From: Rhodococcoides fascians A25f
Lineage (GTDB): Bacteria; Actinomycetota; Actinomycetes; Mycobacteriales; Mycobacteriaceae
Reading direction: 5' to 3'
NCBI RefSeq assembly: GCF_000760935.2
Contig: NZ_CP049744.1
Location: 2,407,001 to 2,471,000, forward strand
Length of the DNA: 64,000 nucleotides
A program made the translations under genes and the position numbers. The notes beneath the pieces are model-generated. The model was not told the DNA's origin and searched no databases. It saw only the letters and a list, made by a program, of their open reading frames with translations. This document shows, piece by piece, positions 30,970-39,189 of the stretch; position 1 is the stretch's first letter, and each line of letters starts with the position of its first letter.

Positions 30970-32132
30970 ATCCCGGCGTACACCTGGCGGTACAGATCGA
31001 CGATCTGCTCCGCCGTCGGGACGACCGGATTGTTACCCGGGCTGCCGGAGGCGAGAGCCTGCTCGGCCATCAGTGGCAACAGGTCGTCCCACTTCGACTT
31101 GTCGATCCCGAACGTTTCCGGTGTCGGAACCTCGACCTCACGGCAGAGGGTGACGATCGCGTCCTGCAACTTGCCCCCGGCGACCTGATCCGAATCGCTT
31201 TCCGATGCCGCACCGAGCGCGCGAGCACAGTCGGCGTAGCGAGACGGTGCCCCCGTGATCGAGAACGCCGTGACGGCGGGCAACAGCATTGCGTTCGACA
31301 GCCCGTGTGCCACATGAAAATGGGCACCGATTGGCCGGCTCATACCGTGCACCAGACAGACGCTTGCGTTGGAGAACGCCATGCCGGCCTGGGTCGAGGC
31401 GTGCATCATCGCTTCCCGCGCTTGTCTGTCGTCACCGTCTCGATACGCCCGCAGCAACGACGTGCCGATCGTGCGAATCGCGCTGAGCGCCAAACCGTCG
31501 GAGATGGGGTTGGCCTTCTTGCTGACGTATCCCTCGATGGCATGCGTCAAAGCGTCGACGCCGGTATCGGCGGTCAGGCGTGCCGGCATCGACATCGTCA
31601 GCTCGAAGTCGATGATCGATGCGATCGGCAGAAAGGACAGGCCGGGGCACAACATCTTCTCGTCCGAGGCAACATCGGTGATGATGGTGAACTGGGTTGC
31701 CTCCGAACCACTTCCGGCTGTGGTGGGAATGGCGATGATCGGCAGGGCCGGGCCGGTCGAGAGTACGGGTGCCTTGAAGTCCCGCATCGTCCCGCCCTGC
31801 ACCGCGAGAATGGCCAGCGCCTTGGCCGTGTCCATGGGACTGCCACCACCGAACCCGATGATCGAGTCGGCCGAATGCTGCTGCACCGCCTCGAGGCCGG
31901 CGACCAACGAGTCGGTGGTCGGATCCGGGACGGTGCCCGAGAACAGTGCGGGCGTCTTTCCGGCCTCGGTCATGATCTGCATCAAGCGATCGGCAGAACC
32001 GTTGCCCGCCATGAACGCATCGGTGACGAGCAACGGACGCGAGACATTCAGGTCGGTCAGGACCGTGCCCAGCTCTTCGACTGCACCGCCGCCCAGCTTG
32101 AGAAACCGAGGAAACGAAATATTGGCAACCAT
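30966..32132 (-). CDS. iron-containing alcohol dehydrogenase
   Basis: The 388-aa group III dehydrogenase has an NAD-binding N-terminal half (G-G-G-S-P-M-D-T-A-K, P-T-T-A-G-S-G-S-E) and a metal-binding C-terminal half. The metal ligands are in T-G-V-D-A-L-T-H-A-I-E and in H-G-M-S-R-P-I-G-A-H-F-H-V-A-H-G, which carries three histidines. Members oxidise propanediol, methanol, hydroxy-acids or similar. It shares the strand with the semialdehyde dehydrogenase gene, 50 bases behind it. The two could act in sequence as alcohol then semialdehyde oxidation, as in 3-hydroxy-acid or valine-type catabolism (inference). Confidence 0.9.
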   Translation of the reverse strand: MVANISFPRFLKLGGGAVEELGTVLTDLNVSRPLLVTDAFMAGNGSADRLMQIMTEAGKTPALFSGTVPDPTTDSLVAGLEAVQQHSADSIIGFGGGSPMDTAKALAILAVQGGTMRDFKAPVLSTGPALPIIAIPTTAGSGSEATQFTIITDVASDEKMLCPGLSFLPIASIIDFELTMSMPARLTADTGVDALTHAIEGYVSKKANPISDGLALSAIRTIGTSLLRAYRDGDDRQAREAMMHASTQAGMAFSNASVCLVHGMSRPIGAHFHVAHGLSNAMLLPAVTAFSITGAPSRYADCARALGAASESDSDQVAGGKLQDAIVTLCREVEVPTPETFGIDKSKWDDLLPLMAEQALASGSPGNNPVVPTAEQIVDLYRQVYAGI

Positions 32133-32146
32133 GGTGTGCTCCTTCC

Positions 32147-32197
32147 GCTCAGCTGTTTTCAGGGCTCAGCTATTTTCAGGGCTCAGCTGTTTTCAGG
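32147..32197. repeat. three tandem 17-bp repeats at the end of the mmsA gene
   Basis: The unit GCTCAGCTGTTTTCAGG occurs three times head-to-tail at 32147, 32164 and 32181. The middle copy has one change (A for G). The copy at 32181 contains the last codons and TGA of the semialdehyde dehydrogenase (E-N-S-stop), so the other two are duplications of that gene end. It looks like a recent slippage expansion in the space before the alcohol dehydrogenase gene. Confidence 0.75.
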
Positions 32198-33676
32198 GAA
32201 GCCGAGATTGATGCCGCCGTGGCTGGGGTCGAGCCAGCGGCTGGTGACGGCCTTTCCTCGGGTGAAGAAATGCACTCCTTCGGTGCCGTGTGCGTGGCTG
32301 TCGCCGAAGAGGGAGTTCTTCCAACCACCGAAGCTGTAGTACGCCATGGGAACCGGGATCGGCACGTTGATGCCGACCATGCCGACCTCCACCTCGTTCT
32401 GGAAGCGTCGTGCTGCGCCGCCGTCGTTGGTGAAGATGGCAGTGCCGTTGCCGTAGGGATTGTCGTTGATCAGCTCGAGCGCGTCGTCGTAGGTGTCGAC
32501 GCGGACGACCGAGAGAACCGGTCCGAAGATCTCGTCGGTGTAGACGCTCATCTCGGGGGTGACGTGGTCGATGAGCGTGGGGCCGAGCCAGAATCCGTTC
32601 TCCCCGCCATCGGCCTTCACGCCGCGGCCGTCGACGACGAGAGTGGCTCCGGCCGCTTCGCCTGCATCGACGTAGGAGGCAACCTTGTCTCGGTGGGCCT
32701 TGGTGACGAGCGGTCCCATGTCTGCCCCGCGGGTGCCGTCGCCGGTGACCAGCGGCGTGGTGCGTTCGGCGATCTTGGCCACGAGTTCGTCGGCGATATT
32801 GCCGACGGCGACGAGTGCGGAGATGGCCATGCATCGTTCGCCTGCAGAGCCGAAGCCGGCGTTGACCATGGCGTCGGCGGCGAGGTCGAGATCGGCATCG
32901 GGGAGGACGACGGCGTGGTTCTTGGCACCGCCGAGGGCCTGGACGCGCTTTCCGTTGGCGGTGCCGGTGGAGTACACGTATTGGGCGATGGGGGTCGAAC
33001 CGACGAAGGAGATCGACTTGATCTTCTTGTTCTCGAGCAGCTCGTCGACGGCCACCTTGTCGCCCTGCAGCACGTTGAACACGCCGTCGGGCAGGCCCGC
33101 CTCGGCCCACAGCTTCGCCAACCAGATGCTGGCACTGGGATCCTTCTCGGAGGGCTTGAGGACCACGGTGTTACCGGCCGCGATGGCGATGGGGAAGAAC
33201 CACATGGGGACCATGGCGGGGAAGTTGAAGGGGGAGATGATGCCGACGGGCCCGAGCGGCTGACGGATCGAGTAGACGTCGACCCCGGTCGACGCGTTCT
33301 CTGTGTATCCGCCCTTGAGTAGATGTGCGATGCCGCAGGCGAATTCGACGACTTCCTGGCCACGCGAGATCTCACCGAGGGCATCGGAGAGAACCTTTCC
33401 GTGCTCGGCTGTGATGATCTCGGCGAGCTCGTTCTTCTTGGCGTTCAGCAGCTCTCGGAACGAGAAAAGGATGGAGGTTCGCTTGGCCAGAGAGGTGTCG
33501 CGCCACGCCGGGAATGCGGCGGCGGCAGCGTCGATGACCGCCCGAGCGTCGCCGGTGTCTGCCAGGGCAAGTGTGCCGGTGACCTCGCCGGTCGCGGGGT
33601 TGGTGACGGGGGAAGTCCGGTCGGACTTGCCGGAGTAGGTCTTGCCATCGATCCAGTGCGCAATGACGTCGGTCAA
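32183..33676 (-). CDS. mmsA: methylmalonate-semialdehyde dehydrogenase (acylating)
   Basis: The 497-aa CoA-acylating aldehyde dehydrogenase converts methylmalonate semialdehyde (or malonate semialdehyde) to propionyl-CoA (or acetyl-CoA), CO2 and NADH in valine and inositol breakdown. MmsA/IolA signs are P-F-N-F-P-A-M-V-P-M-W-F-F-P, F-V-G-S-T-P-I-A-Q-Y-V-Y, and the catalytic Cys in G-S-A-G-E-R-C-M-A-I-S (about residue 283). The C-terminus F-G-G-W-K-N-S-L-F-G-D-x-H is typical. A LysR regulator is divergent, with a palindrome between. The alcohol dehydrogenase follows on the same strand, likely as one operon. Confidence 0.93.
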   Translation of the reverse strand: MTDVIAHWIDGKTYSGKSDRTSPVTNPATGEVTGTLALADTGDARAVIDAAAAAFPAWRDTSLAKRTSILFSFRELLNAKKNELAEIITAEHGKVLSDALGEISRGQEVVEFACGIAHLLKGGYTENASTGVDVYSIRQPLGPVGIISPFNFPAMVPMWFFPIAIAAGNTVVLKPSEKDPSASIWLAKLWAEAGLPDGVFNVLQGDKVAVDELLENKKIKSISFVGSTPIAQYVYSTGTANGKRVQALGGAKNHAVVLPDADLDLAADAMVNAGFGSAGERCMAISALVAVGNIADELVAKIAERTTPLVTGDGTRGADMGPLVTKAHRDKVASYVDAGEAAGATLVVDGRGVKADGGENGFWLGPTLIDHVTPEMSVYTDEIFGPVLSVVRVDTYDDALELINDNPYGNGTAIFTNDGGAARRFQNEVEVGMVGINVPIPVPMAYYSFGGWKNSLFGDSHAHGTEGVHFFTRGKAVTSRWLDPSHGGINLGFPENS

Positions 33677-33751
33677 CGTTCGGTCCTTTCCATCGGTGTG
33701 TCTCGAGTCTCACTGGTATCGATGCACATGTCAAAGGCCAAAGTCGCAGAT

Positions 33752-33773
33752 TGCCGTGCATAAATGCACGGCA
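33752..33773. promoter_or_regulatory. perfect palindrome, candidate LysR operator
   Basis: TGCCGTGCAT-AA-ATGCACGGCA is a perfect inverted repeat with 10-bp arms, 16 bases before the LysR gene start and 75 bases before mmsA on the other strand. A further half-like GATGCAC lies at 33721. Position in the divergent region suggests control of both genes by the LysR protein, including autoregulation. Confidence 0.65.
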
Positions 33774-33789
33774 GGGATAAGCTGGACGA

Positions 33790-34686
33790 GTGTTCAACCC
33801 AGACCACCTCCGCTACTTTCTCGAAGTGTCGAGAACGGGACGCCTGACCGACGCGTCTCGCACTCTCGGCGTGGACCACACCACCGTCGGCCGTCGTATC
33901 ACGGCCCTCGAAAAGTCGGCCGGACAGCGGCTTTTCGACCGAACCCCGTCGGGTTGGCGATTGACCGAGGCGGGGCGGCGGCTCGTCGGATACGCCGAAA
34001 CCGTGGAGTCGACGCTCATCGCGGCGTTCGAGGATCAGACGTCCGACACCGGATCGCTGCGTGGCACCGTGCGTATCGCGGCTCCGGACGGCTTCGGAGC
34101 CTTCGTCCTGACACCGAAACTCGGCGTACTGCGGGACAAGCACCCTGATCTCGATATCGAGTTGGTCACCGCCACTGAGCACAACTCCTTGGCGACAAGG
34201 GAATTCGACATCGCCATCACGCTGGAACGGCCGTCGCCGAGATTCGTCGTCACGCGCAGGTTGGCGACGTACTCGCTCGAGCTCTATGCCGCCGAGGAGT
34301 ATCTTGCGGCGACGTCGCCGATCCACACCGTCGACGACCTCCGGGGCCACACGCTGATTTCGTACGTCGATGCTCTACTCGATGTTGCGCCCCTGCGAAT
34401 CCTGGACTCGATCCTGCCCGAGGGGCGCGCGCAGATTCAGACCAACAACATCACCGGGCAGTGGATCGCGGCGAGATCCGGTGTGGGAATTGCGCCGTTG
34501 CCCAGCTACATCGGCGAGCCGGACGTGGCGCTCACGTCGGTGCTGCCCGGCGTCGTCTCGGTCGAGCGGACGTATTGGACCGTGGTGCCGCGAGAGCTGA
34601 CCGGTTTGGCGCGGGTGAAGGCCGTCGACGAATTTCTGCGCTCGGTCGTGACCGACGAGCAGCATCTCTTTCCTGTGCCGCAGTAA
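33790..34686 (+). CDS. LysR-family transcriptional regulator
   Basis: The 298-aa protein has a winged helix-turn-helix at residues 3-62: L-R-Y-F-L-E-V-S-R-T-G-R-L-T-D-A-S-R-T-L, then H-T-T-V-G-R-R-I-T-A-L-E. A LysR effector-binding domain follows (about 90-295: G-T-V-R-I-A-A-P-D-G-F-G, A-R-S-G-V-G-I-A-P-L-P). It begins at GTG. It is transcribed away from mmsA and is probably its regulator, with the effector an intermediate of the pathway (inference). Confidence 0.9.
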   Translation: MFNPDHLRYFLEVSRTGRLTDASRTLGVDHTTVGRRITALEKSAGQRLFDRTPSGWRLTEAGRRLVGYAETVESTLIAAFEDQTSDTGSLRGTVRIAAPDGFGAFVLTPKLGVLRDKHPDLDIELVTATEHNSLATREFDIAITLERPSPRFVVTRRLATYSLELYAAEEYLAATSPIHTVDDLRGHTLISYVDALLDVAPLRILDSILPEGRAQIQTNNITGQWIAARSGVGIAPLPSYIGEPDVALTSVLPGVVSVERTYWTVVPRELTGLARVKAVDEFLRSVVTDEQHLFPVPQ

Positions 34687-34877
34687 CTACGGGAGAACTG
34701 CACAGCGCGAGATAGCCGGTGGCCGTTCGATTTTGGACGTTCGGATGAGACGGGCGTCTCGTGACGACCGACACACGTGACGGCCACCTCAATCGAGTAG
34801 GAATTGGCCTACTGGCGGGTAACAATCGGGTACAGCCAAGTCCGCACTGCGGATCCACTCGAGATTCTGGGGGAATC

Positions 34878-35003
34878 ATGACAATGTTCGTAATGGCAGC
34901 CGTCGGCTTCGTAGGAATGGCAATCGCCCTGCTCAACGACGGAAGCGACATCGACTTCCGCAACCGTCAACTCGCAAGCGCATACCGCCAGCGCTGGGCC
35001 TGA
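34878..35003 (+). CDS. small membrane peptide, 41 aa
   Basis: This short frame starts at an ATG with GGGGGA three bases upstream. Residues 2-20 are hydrophobic (M-F-V-M-A-A-V-G-F-V-G-M-A-I-A-L-L), followed by a charged tail (D-F-R-N-R-Q-L-A-S-A-Y-R-Q-R). It is probably a single-span membrane peptide, of unknown role. It lies 46 bases before cobD in the same direction. Coding status rests on the ribosome site and composition only. Confidence 0.45.
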   Translation: MTMFVMAAVGFVGMAIALLNDGSDIDFRNRQLASAYRQRWA

Positions 35004-35049
35004 CACACCGGTTCTCGGTACCGGATGGGCAGTTGGCAAGATTCGTGGG

Positions 35050-36018
35050 ATGTGGACGCACCCCCGAGCGATCGGCTTACTGATCGGCTACGGCCTCGAT
35101 CGCGTGTTCGCAGACCCGAAGCGCTGGCATCCGGTCGCAGGGTTCGGCACGACGGCACTGCACGTGGAACGAGTTCTCTACCGTGACAGCAGAACCGTCG
35201 GAGTCATACATGCGGCGACGCTGATCGGTTCGACGGCCGCTATCGGTGTCGCCTCGAGCCGCGCCGCCGCCCGCATGGGTGCACCTGCCGAGACGGTTCT
35301 GGTCGCGGCCGCCACCTGGGCAGCGCTGGGTGGAACGTCGCTGTCCAGGGTGGGTGGGCAGGTGGCGGACTGCCTCGACAGCGGAGACCTGGCGGGTGGG
35401 CGTGCATTGCTCCCGTCGCTGTGTGGCCGCGATCCGGAATCACTCGACTCCGACGGACTGGCGCGAGCCGCCCTCGAATCCATCGCAGAGAACACATCCG
35501 ATGCCGCCGTGGGTGTCCTGGTGTGGGGCGCGTGTGCCGGAGTGCCCGGCATTCTGGCCTACCGCGCGAGCAACACGCTCGACGCCATGGTCGGCTATCG
35601 GTCCGAGAAGTATCTGCGCTTCGGTTGGGCCGCAGCGCGAATCGACGACGTCCTCAATCTGGTGCCCGCCCGGGTCACCGGACTGGCGACGGTACTGGCA
35701 GCGCCCCTGGTACACGGCTCGCCCGTCGAGGCAGCAAAGATATGGCGTCGCGACGCGTCGAAGCACCCAAGCCCCAATGCCGGTGTTGCCGAGGCCTCGG
35801 CTGCAGGCGCGCTGGGACTGCAACTCGGAGGCAGAACTCAGTATCGACACGGCGTCGAGAACCGCCCGACCCTGGGGGACGGGGCCTCGCCCACGGCGCG
35901 CGACCTTCGCCGAGCGGTCACGCTGTCGACCCGGGTGCAAGAACTGTCGGTGATCGCGTCAGCGATTCTTGCCGTAGCGATCGGCCAGGCGAGGATCCGA
36001 CGGCACCGTGGGACGTGA
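35050..36018 (+). CDS. cobD: adenosylcobinamide-phosphate synthase CobD/CbiB
   Basis: The 322-aa integral membrane enzyme attaches the aminopropanol-phosphate arm to adenosylcobyric acid in cobalamin synthesis. Family features are L-D-R-V-F-A-D-P-K-R-W-H-P-V-A-G-F-G at the start, E-N-T-S-D-A-A-V, A-Y-R-A-S-N-T-L-D-A-M-V-G-Y-R and D-A-S-K-H-P-S-P-N-A-G. Its end overlaps the converging SURF1 gene by 60 bases. The cobC-type genes nearby belong to the same pathway. Confidence 0.92.
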   Translation: MWTHPRAIGLLIGYGLDRVFADPKRWHPVAGFGTTALHVERVLYRDSRTVGVIHAATLIGSTAAIGVASSRAAARMGAPAETVLVAAATWAALGGTSLSRVGGQVADCLDSGDLAGGRALLPSLCGRDPESLDSDGLARAALESIAENTSDAAVGVLVWGACAGVPGILAYRASNTLDAMVGYRSEKYLRFGWAAARIDDVLNLVPARVTGLATVLAAPLVHGSPVEAAKIWRRDASKHPSPNAGVAEASAAGALGLQLGGRTQYRHGVENRPTLGDGASPTARDLRRAVTLSTRVQELSVIASAILAVAIGQARIRRHRGT

Positions 36019-36876
36019 CGCAGCGCGCGCTCTGGCGCGCTTCTCGCGTCGGGTGGGAAGTGTGAATTCTTCTTCTTCGTCGGGTACGGGCTCGTTGTCG
36101 GGAGCGGGGTCTGGCTCGCCGGACATCGCGTCGGCCATCTCGGCACGAGACATGCGACGCTCCCTGATCTCGGCGCGAACGAAGTACGCCAGACCCAGCG
36201 GTGCCATGATGCCGAACGCCAGCCACTGCAGACCGTAGGAGAGGTAGGGCCCTGCATCGGTCTGAGGCAATTCGATCAGGCCCAGCCCGCCCGGTTGATC
36301 GTCGTCGAGCTGGAGGTACCCGTCGATCGCATCGACGCCGACCGCCGCGCCGATCTGCTCCGGATTGATGTTGTAGACCTGCAGGTGACCGTCTTCCTCG
36401 ATCGGTTCCCGCGACGTGCCCTCGGCCTGACGCACTCGGGCGTTGAGCGTCACCTGTCCCGTAGGTGCGGGCGCGAAGTCGGGTGGTCTTGTGCCCTCCA
36501 CCGGCAGCACGTACCCGCGGTTGACCAGTACGGTGGGCCCACCGTCGATCTCGAACGGGGTGATGACCTCGTACGCGGGCTGTTCACGAATGCTGCGCAG
36601 CCGCACCAGTGCCTCGGAATCGACATCGTAGGAACCCGTCGCGATGACGCGGCGCCATTCGTCGTCGGCCGGGAAGCCGTTGGCGGTGAGGATGTCCGAG
36701 ATGGGTACCGGATCTGCATCGACCGACCGGGTGATCAGGTCGTTCCGCGCAGAGGTCGAGGTGTTCTTACCGAGCTGCCACGGAGCGAGCACACTGAAGC
36801 ACAGAAATGCGAACGCCAGCGCGACGGCGGCCAGCACCAACCACTTCGGACGCAGCAAGAACCCTAACTTCTCCAC
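35959..36876 (-). CDS. SURF1 family cytochrome oxidase assembly protein
   Basis: The 305-aa membrane protein has two transmembrane helices, at about 11-33 and 217-237. The periplasmic part between them contains W-Q-L-G-K, G-S-Y-D, V-N-R-G-Y-V-L-P, the SURF1 signature. SURF1 assists insertion of heme a into the aa3-type oxidase. The C-terminal 60 residues are acidic then basic and extend beyond the usual family end. That extension is the part encoded over the 60-base overlap with cobD. It corresponds to Rv2235 in mycobacteria. Confidence 0.88.
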   Translation of the reverse strand: MEKLGFLLRPKWLVLAAVALAFAFLCFSVLAPWQLGKNTSTSARNDLITRSVDADPVPISDILTANGFPADDEWRRVIATGSYDVDSEALVRLRSIREQPAYEVITPFEIDGGPTVLVNRGYVLPVEGTRPPDFAPAPTGQVTLNARVRQAEGTSREPIEEDGHLQVYNINPEQIGAAVGVDAIDGYLQLDDDQPGGLGLIELPQTDAGPYLSYGLQWLAFGIMAPLGLAYFVRAEIRERRMSRAEMADAMSGEPDPAPDNEPVPDEEEEFTLPTRREKRARARAASRPTVPSDPRLADRYGKNR

Positions 36877-36894
36877 CCCACCACGGTAGCGGGG

Positions 36895-37368
36895 TCAGCC
36901 GGAGAGCTGAGACCGTGCCCAGTTCAACAGTCCGGGAACCGCACCTTCGATCTGCTCGCGCACCTCGGTGAACGCGGAGTCGGACGAGTAGTACGGGTCG
37001 GCGACCGACGAGTCGTCGGCGTCGGGATCGAACGATCGCAGCAGGGCCACTCGATCGGCCGGCGCGCCGAGCTGCAGCAGCGCCTTCGCATGGCCGGTGT
37101 CGAGCGCGACGATCAGGTCTGCCTCCAGATGGTCCGGTCCGACCTGCGCGGCCTCGTGCTCACCGTCGTAGCCGTGGGCAACGAGCTCGGCTACGGTGCG
37201 GGGATCGGCACCGTCGCCCACGTGCCAGCCGCCGGTGCCCGCACTCGACACCCGCACTTCATCGGCGAGACCGGCATCGCGCAGATGCGCGGCGAAGACC
37301 TTCTCGGCCATCGGCGATCGGCAGATGTTGCCGGTGCACACGAATGTCACATGCAGTGGCTCGTTCAC
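36895..37368 (-). CDS. ptpA: low-molecular-weight protein-tyrosine phosphatase
   Basis: The 157-aa cytoplasmic (or secreted) phosphatase has the P-loop C11-T-G-N-I-C-R17-S and the catalytic Asp in D-P-Y-Y near residue 124. The GTG at 37368 overlaps the TGA of the HAD gene (GTGA), which fixes the start. In M. tuberculosis the orthologue PtpA is secreted and blocks phagosome maturation. It lies next to ptkA as here. A role in a free-living relative is unknown. Confidence 0.92.
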   Translation of the reverse strand: MNEPLHVTFVCTGNICRSPMAEKVFAAHLRDAGLADEVRVSSAGTGGWHVGDGADPRTVAELVAHGYDGEHEAAQVGPDHLEADLIVALDTGHAKALLQLGAPADRVALLRSFDPDADDSSVADPYYSSDSAFTEVREQIEGAVPGLLNWARSQLSG

Positions 37369-38057
37369 TGGCCTGCCACCGTGTTCTGCTCGAGCACCGC
37401 AGCCAACTCGTCCATGTTCGATGCGGTGAACGCGGCGTCGTCGCTCTCGCCGTCGACGCCGTAGCCCCACTCCACGTACACCGTGGGAATGCCGAATCGT
37501 GCTGCACCGTGCACATCGTGGTCACGGTCACCGATCATGATCACCCCGTCGGTGCCGCCGTCCGCGTGTTCCACCGGGTCGATGCCGAGATTGGACAACG
37601 AGTGTGCGATGACATCGGACTTCGCTCGTCGGGTGCCGTCGTTGCTGGCACCTCCGATGAACTCGAAGTATCGAGACAGACCGAAGTGGTCGAGAATGCG
37701 AACGGCGAAGCGCTCCGATTTCGACGTCGCCACCCCGAGGCGCACTCCTCGGTCCTGCAATCGAGTCAGCACCGTCTCGATGCCGTCGAACGCGGTGTTC
37801 TCGGCCCAGCCCCGCTCGTCGTACCGCTCGAAGTACGCCGCCAACGCGCGCTGTGCGGCGTCCTCGTCCAGACCCAGCCCGCGCAAGGTGTCGATCAGCG
37901 GCGGCCCGACGACCAGCGACAGCTGCTCCTCGGTCGGCTCGGGGGCGTCCACGGAGGCCAACGCATGGCGAAAACCGGCATGAATTCCCGGTGCGGAATC
38001 GGTCAACGTCCCATCGAGATCGAACAGGACAACGGACGCGGGGGTAACGGCAGACAT
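37365..38057 (-). CDS. HAD-superfamily hydrolase, PtkA-like
   Basis: The 230-aa protein has the HAD nucleophile motif L-F-D-L-D-G-T-L (D13, D15), motif II T-S-K and motif III-IV G-D-R-D-H-D. It resembles phosphoglycolate phosphatases. The same gene before ptpA in M. tuberculosis is ptkA (Rv2232), reported as a protein tyrosine kinase acting on PtpA. That protein has a disordered N-terminal extension of about 70 residues which is missing here. Whether this one is a kinase or a phosphatase cannot be told. It is translationally coupled to ptpA. Confidence 0.87.
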   Translation of the reverse strand: MSAVTPASVVLFDLDGTLTDSAPGIHAGFRHALASVDAPEPTEEQLSLVVGPPLIDTLRGLGLDEDAAQRALAAYFERYDERGWAENTAFDGIETVLTRLQDRGVRLGVATSKSERFAVRILDHFGLSRYFEFIGGASNDGTRRAKSDVIAHSLSNLGIDPVEHADGGTDGVIMIGDRDHDVHGAARFGIPTVYVEWGYGVDGESDDAAFTASNMDELAAVLEQNTVAGQ

Positions 38058-38113
38058 GTTCGAAGCCTATCGGTGCGGCCTGCTCGGGAAAGCCTGCGGC
38101 TACGCTCGTCGCG

Positions 38114-39175
38114 ATGTCCGATACAACTGCCGAACCCGACGCGCTCCGCCGTCACAGGCCGGATGAGCTCCTTCGTCACCATGGTGACGTGGAGGTCGAG
38201 TCCGGATTCGTCGACTTCGCCGTCAACGTGCGCGGCGACGGCCCGCCTGCATGGCTTCGGGACCGGCTGGCCACTGCACTGAGTTCGCTGGGTTCGTACC
38301 CGAGCGCTGCGGCCGAGTACGCCGCACGAGAGCAAGTGGCCGCACACCACGGCCGCTCCCCGGACGAGGTGCTGCTGCTCAGCGGCGGCGCCGAGGGCTT
38401 CTCGATGCTGCCGCGCTTGGAGCCCTCCCTCGCGGCAACGATTCATCCGTCCTTCACCGAGCCCGATTGGGTGCTGGAACAGGCGGGTGTACCGGTGCAT
38501 CGGGTTATTTTGCCGCCGCCTTTCGAGCTCGATCCGATGCTCGTGCCCGATGCCGCCGACATGGTGATCATCGGCAACCCCACCAATCCGACGTCGGTTC
38601 TGCATCTATGCGAAGCGGTCCTGAACCTGCGTCGGCCCGGCCGAACGGTGGTGGTCGACGAGGCCTTCGCCGACGCAGTGCTCGGTGCCGGAGAATCGGT
38701 TTCGTTACAGCGCTCGGATGACGTGGTGGTCCTGCGCAGCCTGACGAAGACGTGGGCGTTGGCGGGGTTGCGGTGCGGATATGCGCTGGGGCACCCTGAC
38801 GTTCTCGCGAGGATGCAGCGCGGCCGCGCGCACTGGCCGCTGGGGAGTCTGCAAATCGAAGCAATCCGCGCCTGCACAGAACCGTTTGCCATCGATCAGG
38901 CACGCGCCGAATCCGAACGCATCGACCGCGAACGATCTGCGATGATCGGCCGACTGAGCGTTCTCGGTTTGGACGTCACCGGCCCGGCCCGAGCGCCGTT
39001 TCTGCTGGTGCGCTTCGAGGGTGCCGATCTGGTTCGAGAACGCCTGCGCACGATGGGTATTGCGGTCCGCCGCGGCGACACGTTCCCGGGGCTCGACCGT
39101 CACTACCTGCGCGTCGCGGTACGGGACTCGCAGCAGGTCGACATACTGGTGAATGCGTTGAGCACCGTTCTGTGA
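38114..39175 (+). CDS. cobC: aminotransferase class I, Rv2231c (CobC)-like
   Basis: The 353-aa PLP enzyme has the fold of histidinol-phosphate aminotransferase and L-threonine-O-3-phosphate decarboxylase. G-N-P-T-N-P-T-S contacts the cofactor, and V-V-D-E-A-F precedes the PLP lysine K212 in S-L-T-K-T-W. R-x-G-Y and a C-terminal L-R-V-A-V-R follow. In cobalamin synthesis it would make aminopropanol phosphate for CobD. The mycobacterial orthologue carries the name cobC, but its activity is inferred. It precedes the NIF3-like gene by 14 bases. Confidence 0.83.
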   Translation: MSDTTAEPDALRRHRPDELLRHHGDVEVESGFVDFAVNVRGDGPPAWLRDRLATALSSLGSYPSAAAEYAAREQVAAHHGRSPDEVLLLSGGAEGFSMLPRLEPSLAATIHPSFTEPDWVLEQAGVPVHRVILPPPFELDPMLVPDAADMVIIGNPTNPTSVLHLCEAVLNLRRPGRTVVVDEAFADAVLGAGESVSLQRSDDVVVLRSLTKTWALAGLRCGYALGHPDVLARMQRGRAHWPLGSLQIEAIRACTEPFAIDQARAESERIDRERSAMIGRLSVLGLDVTGPARAPFLLVRFEGADLVRERLRTMGIAVRRGDTFPGLDRHYLRVAVRDSQQVDILVNALSTVL

Positions 39176-39189
39176 GGAGAGCAACGAAC

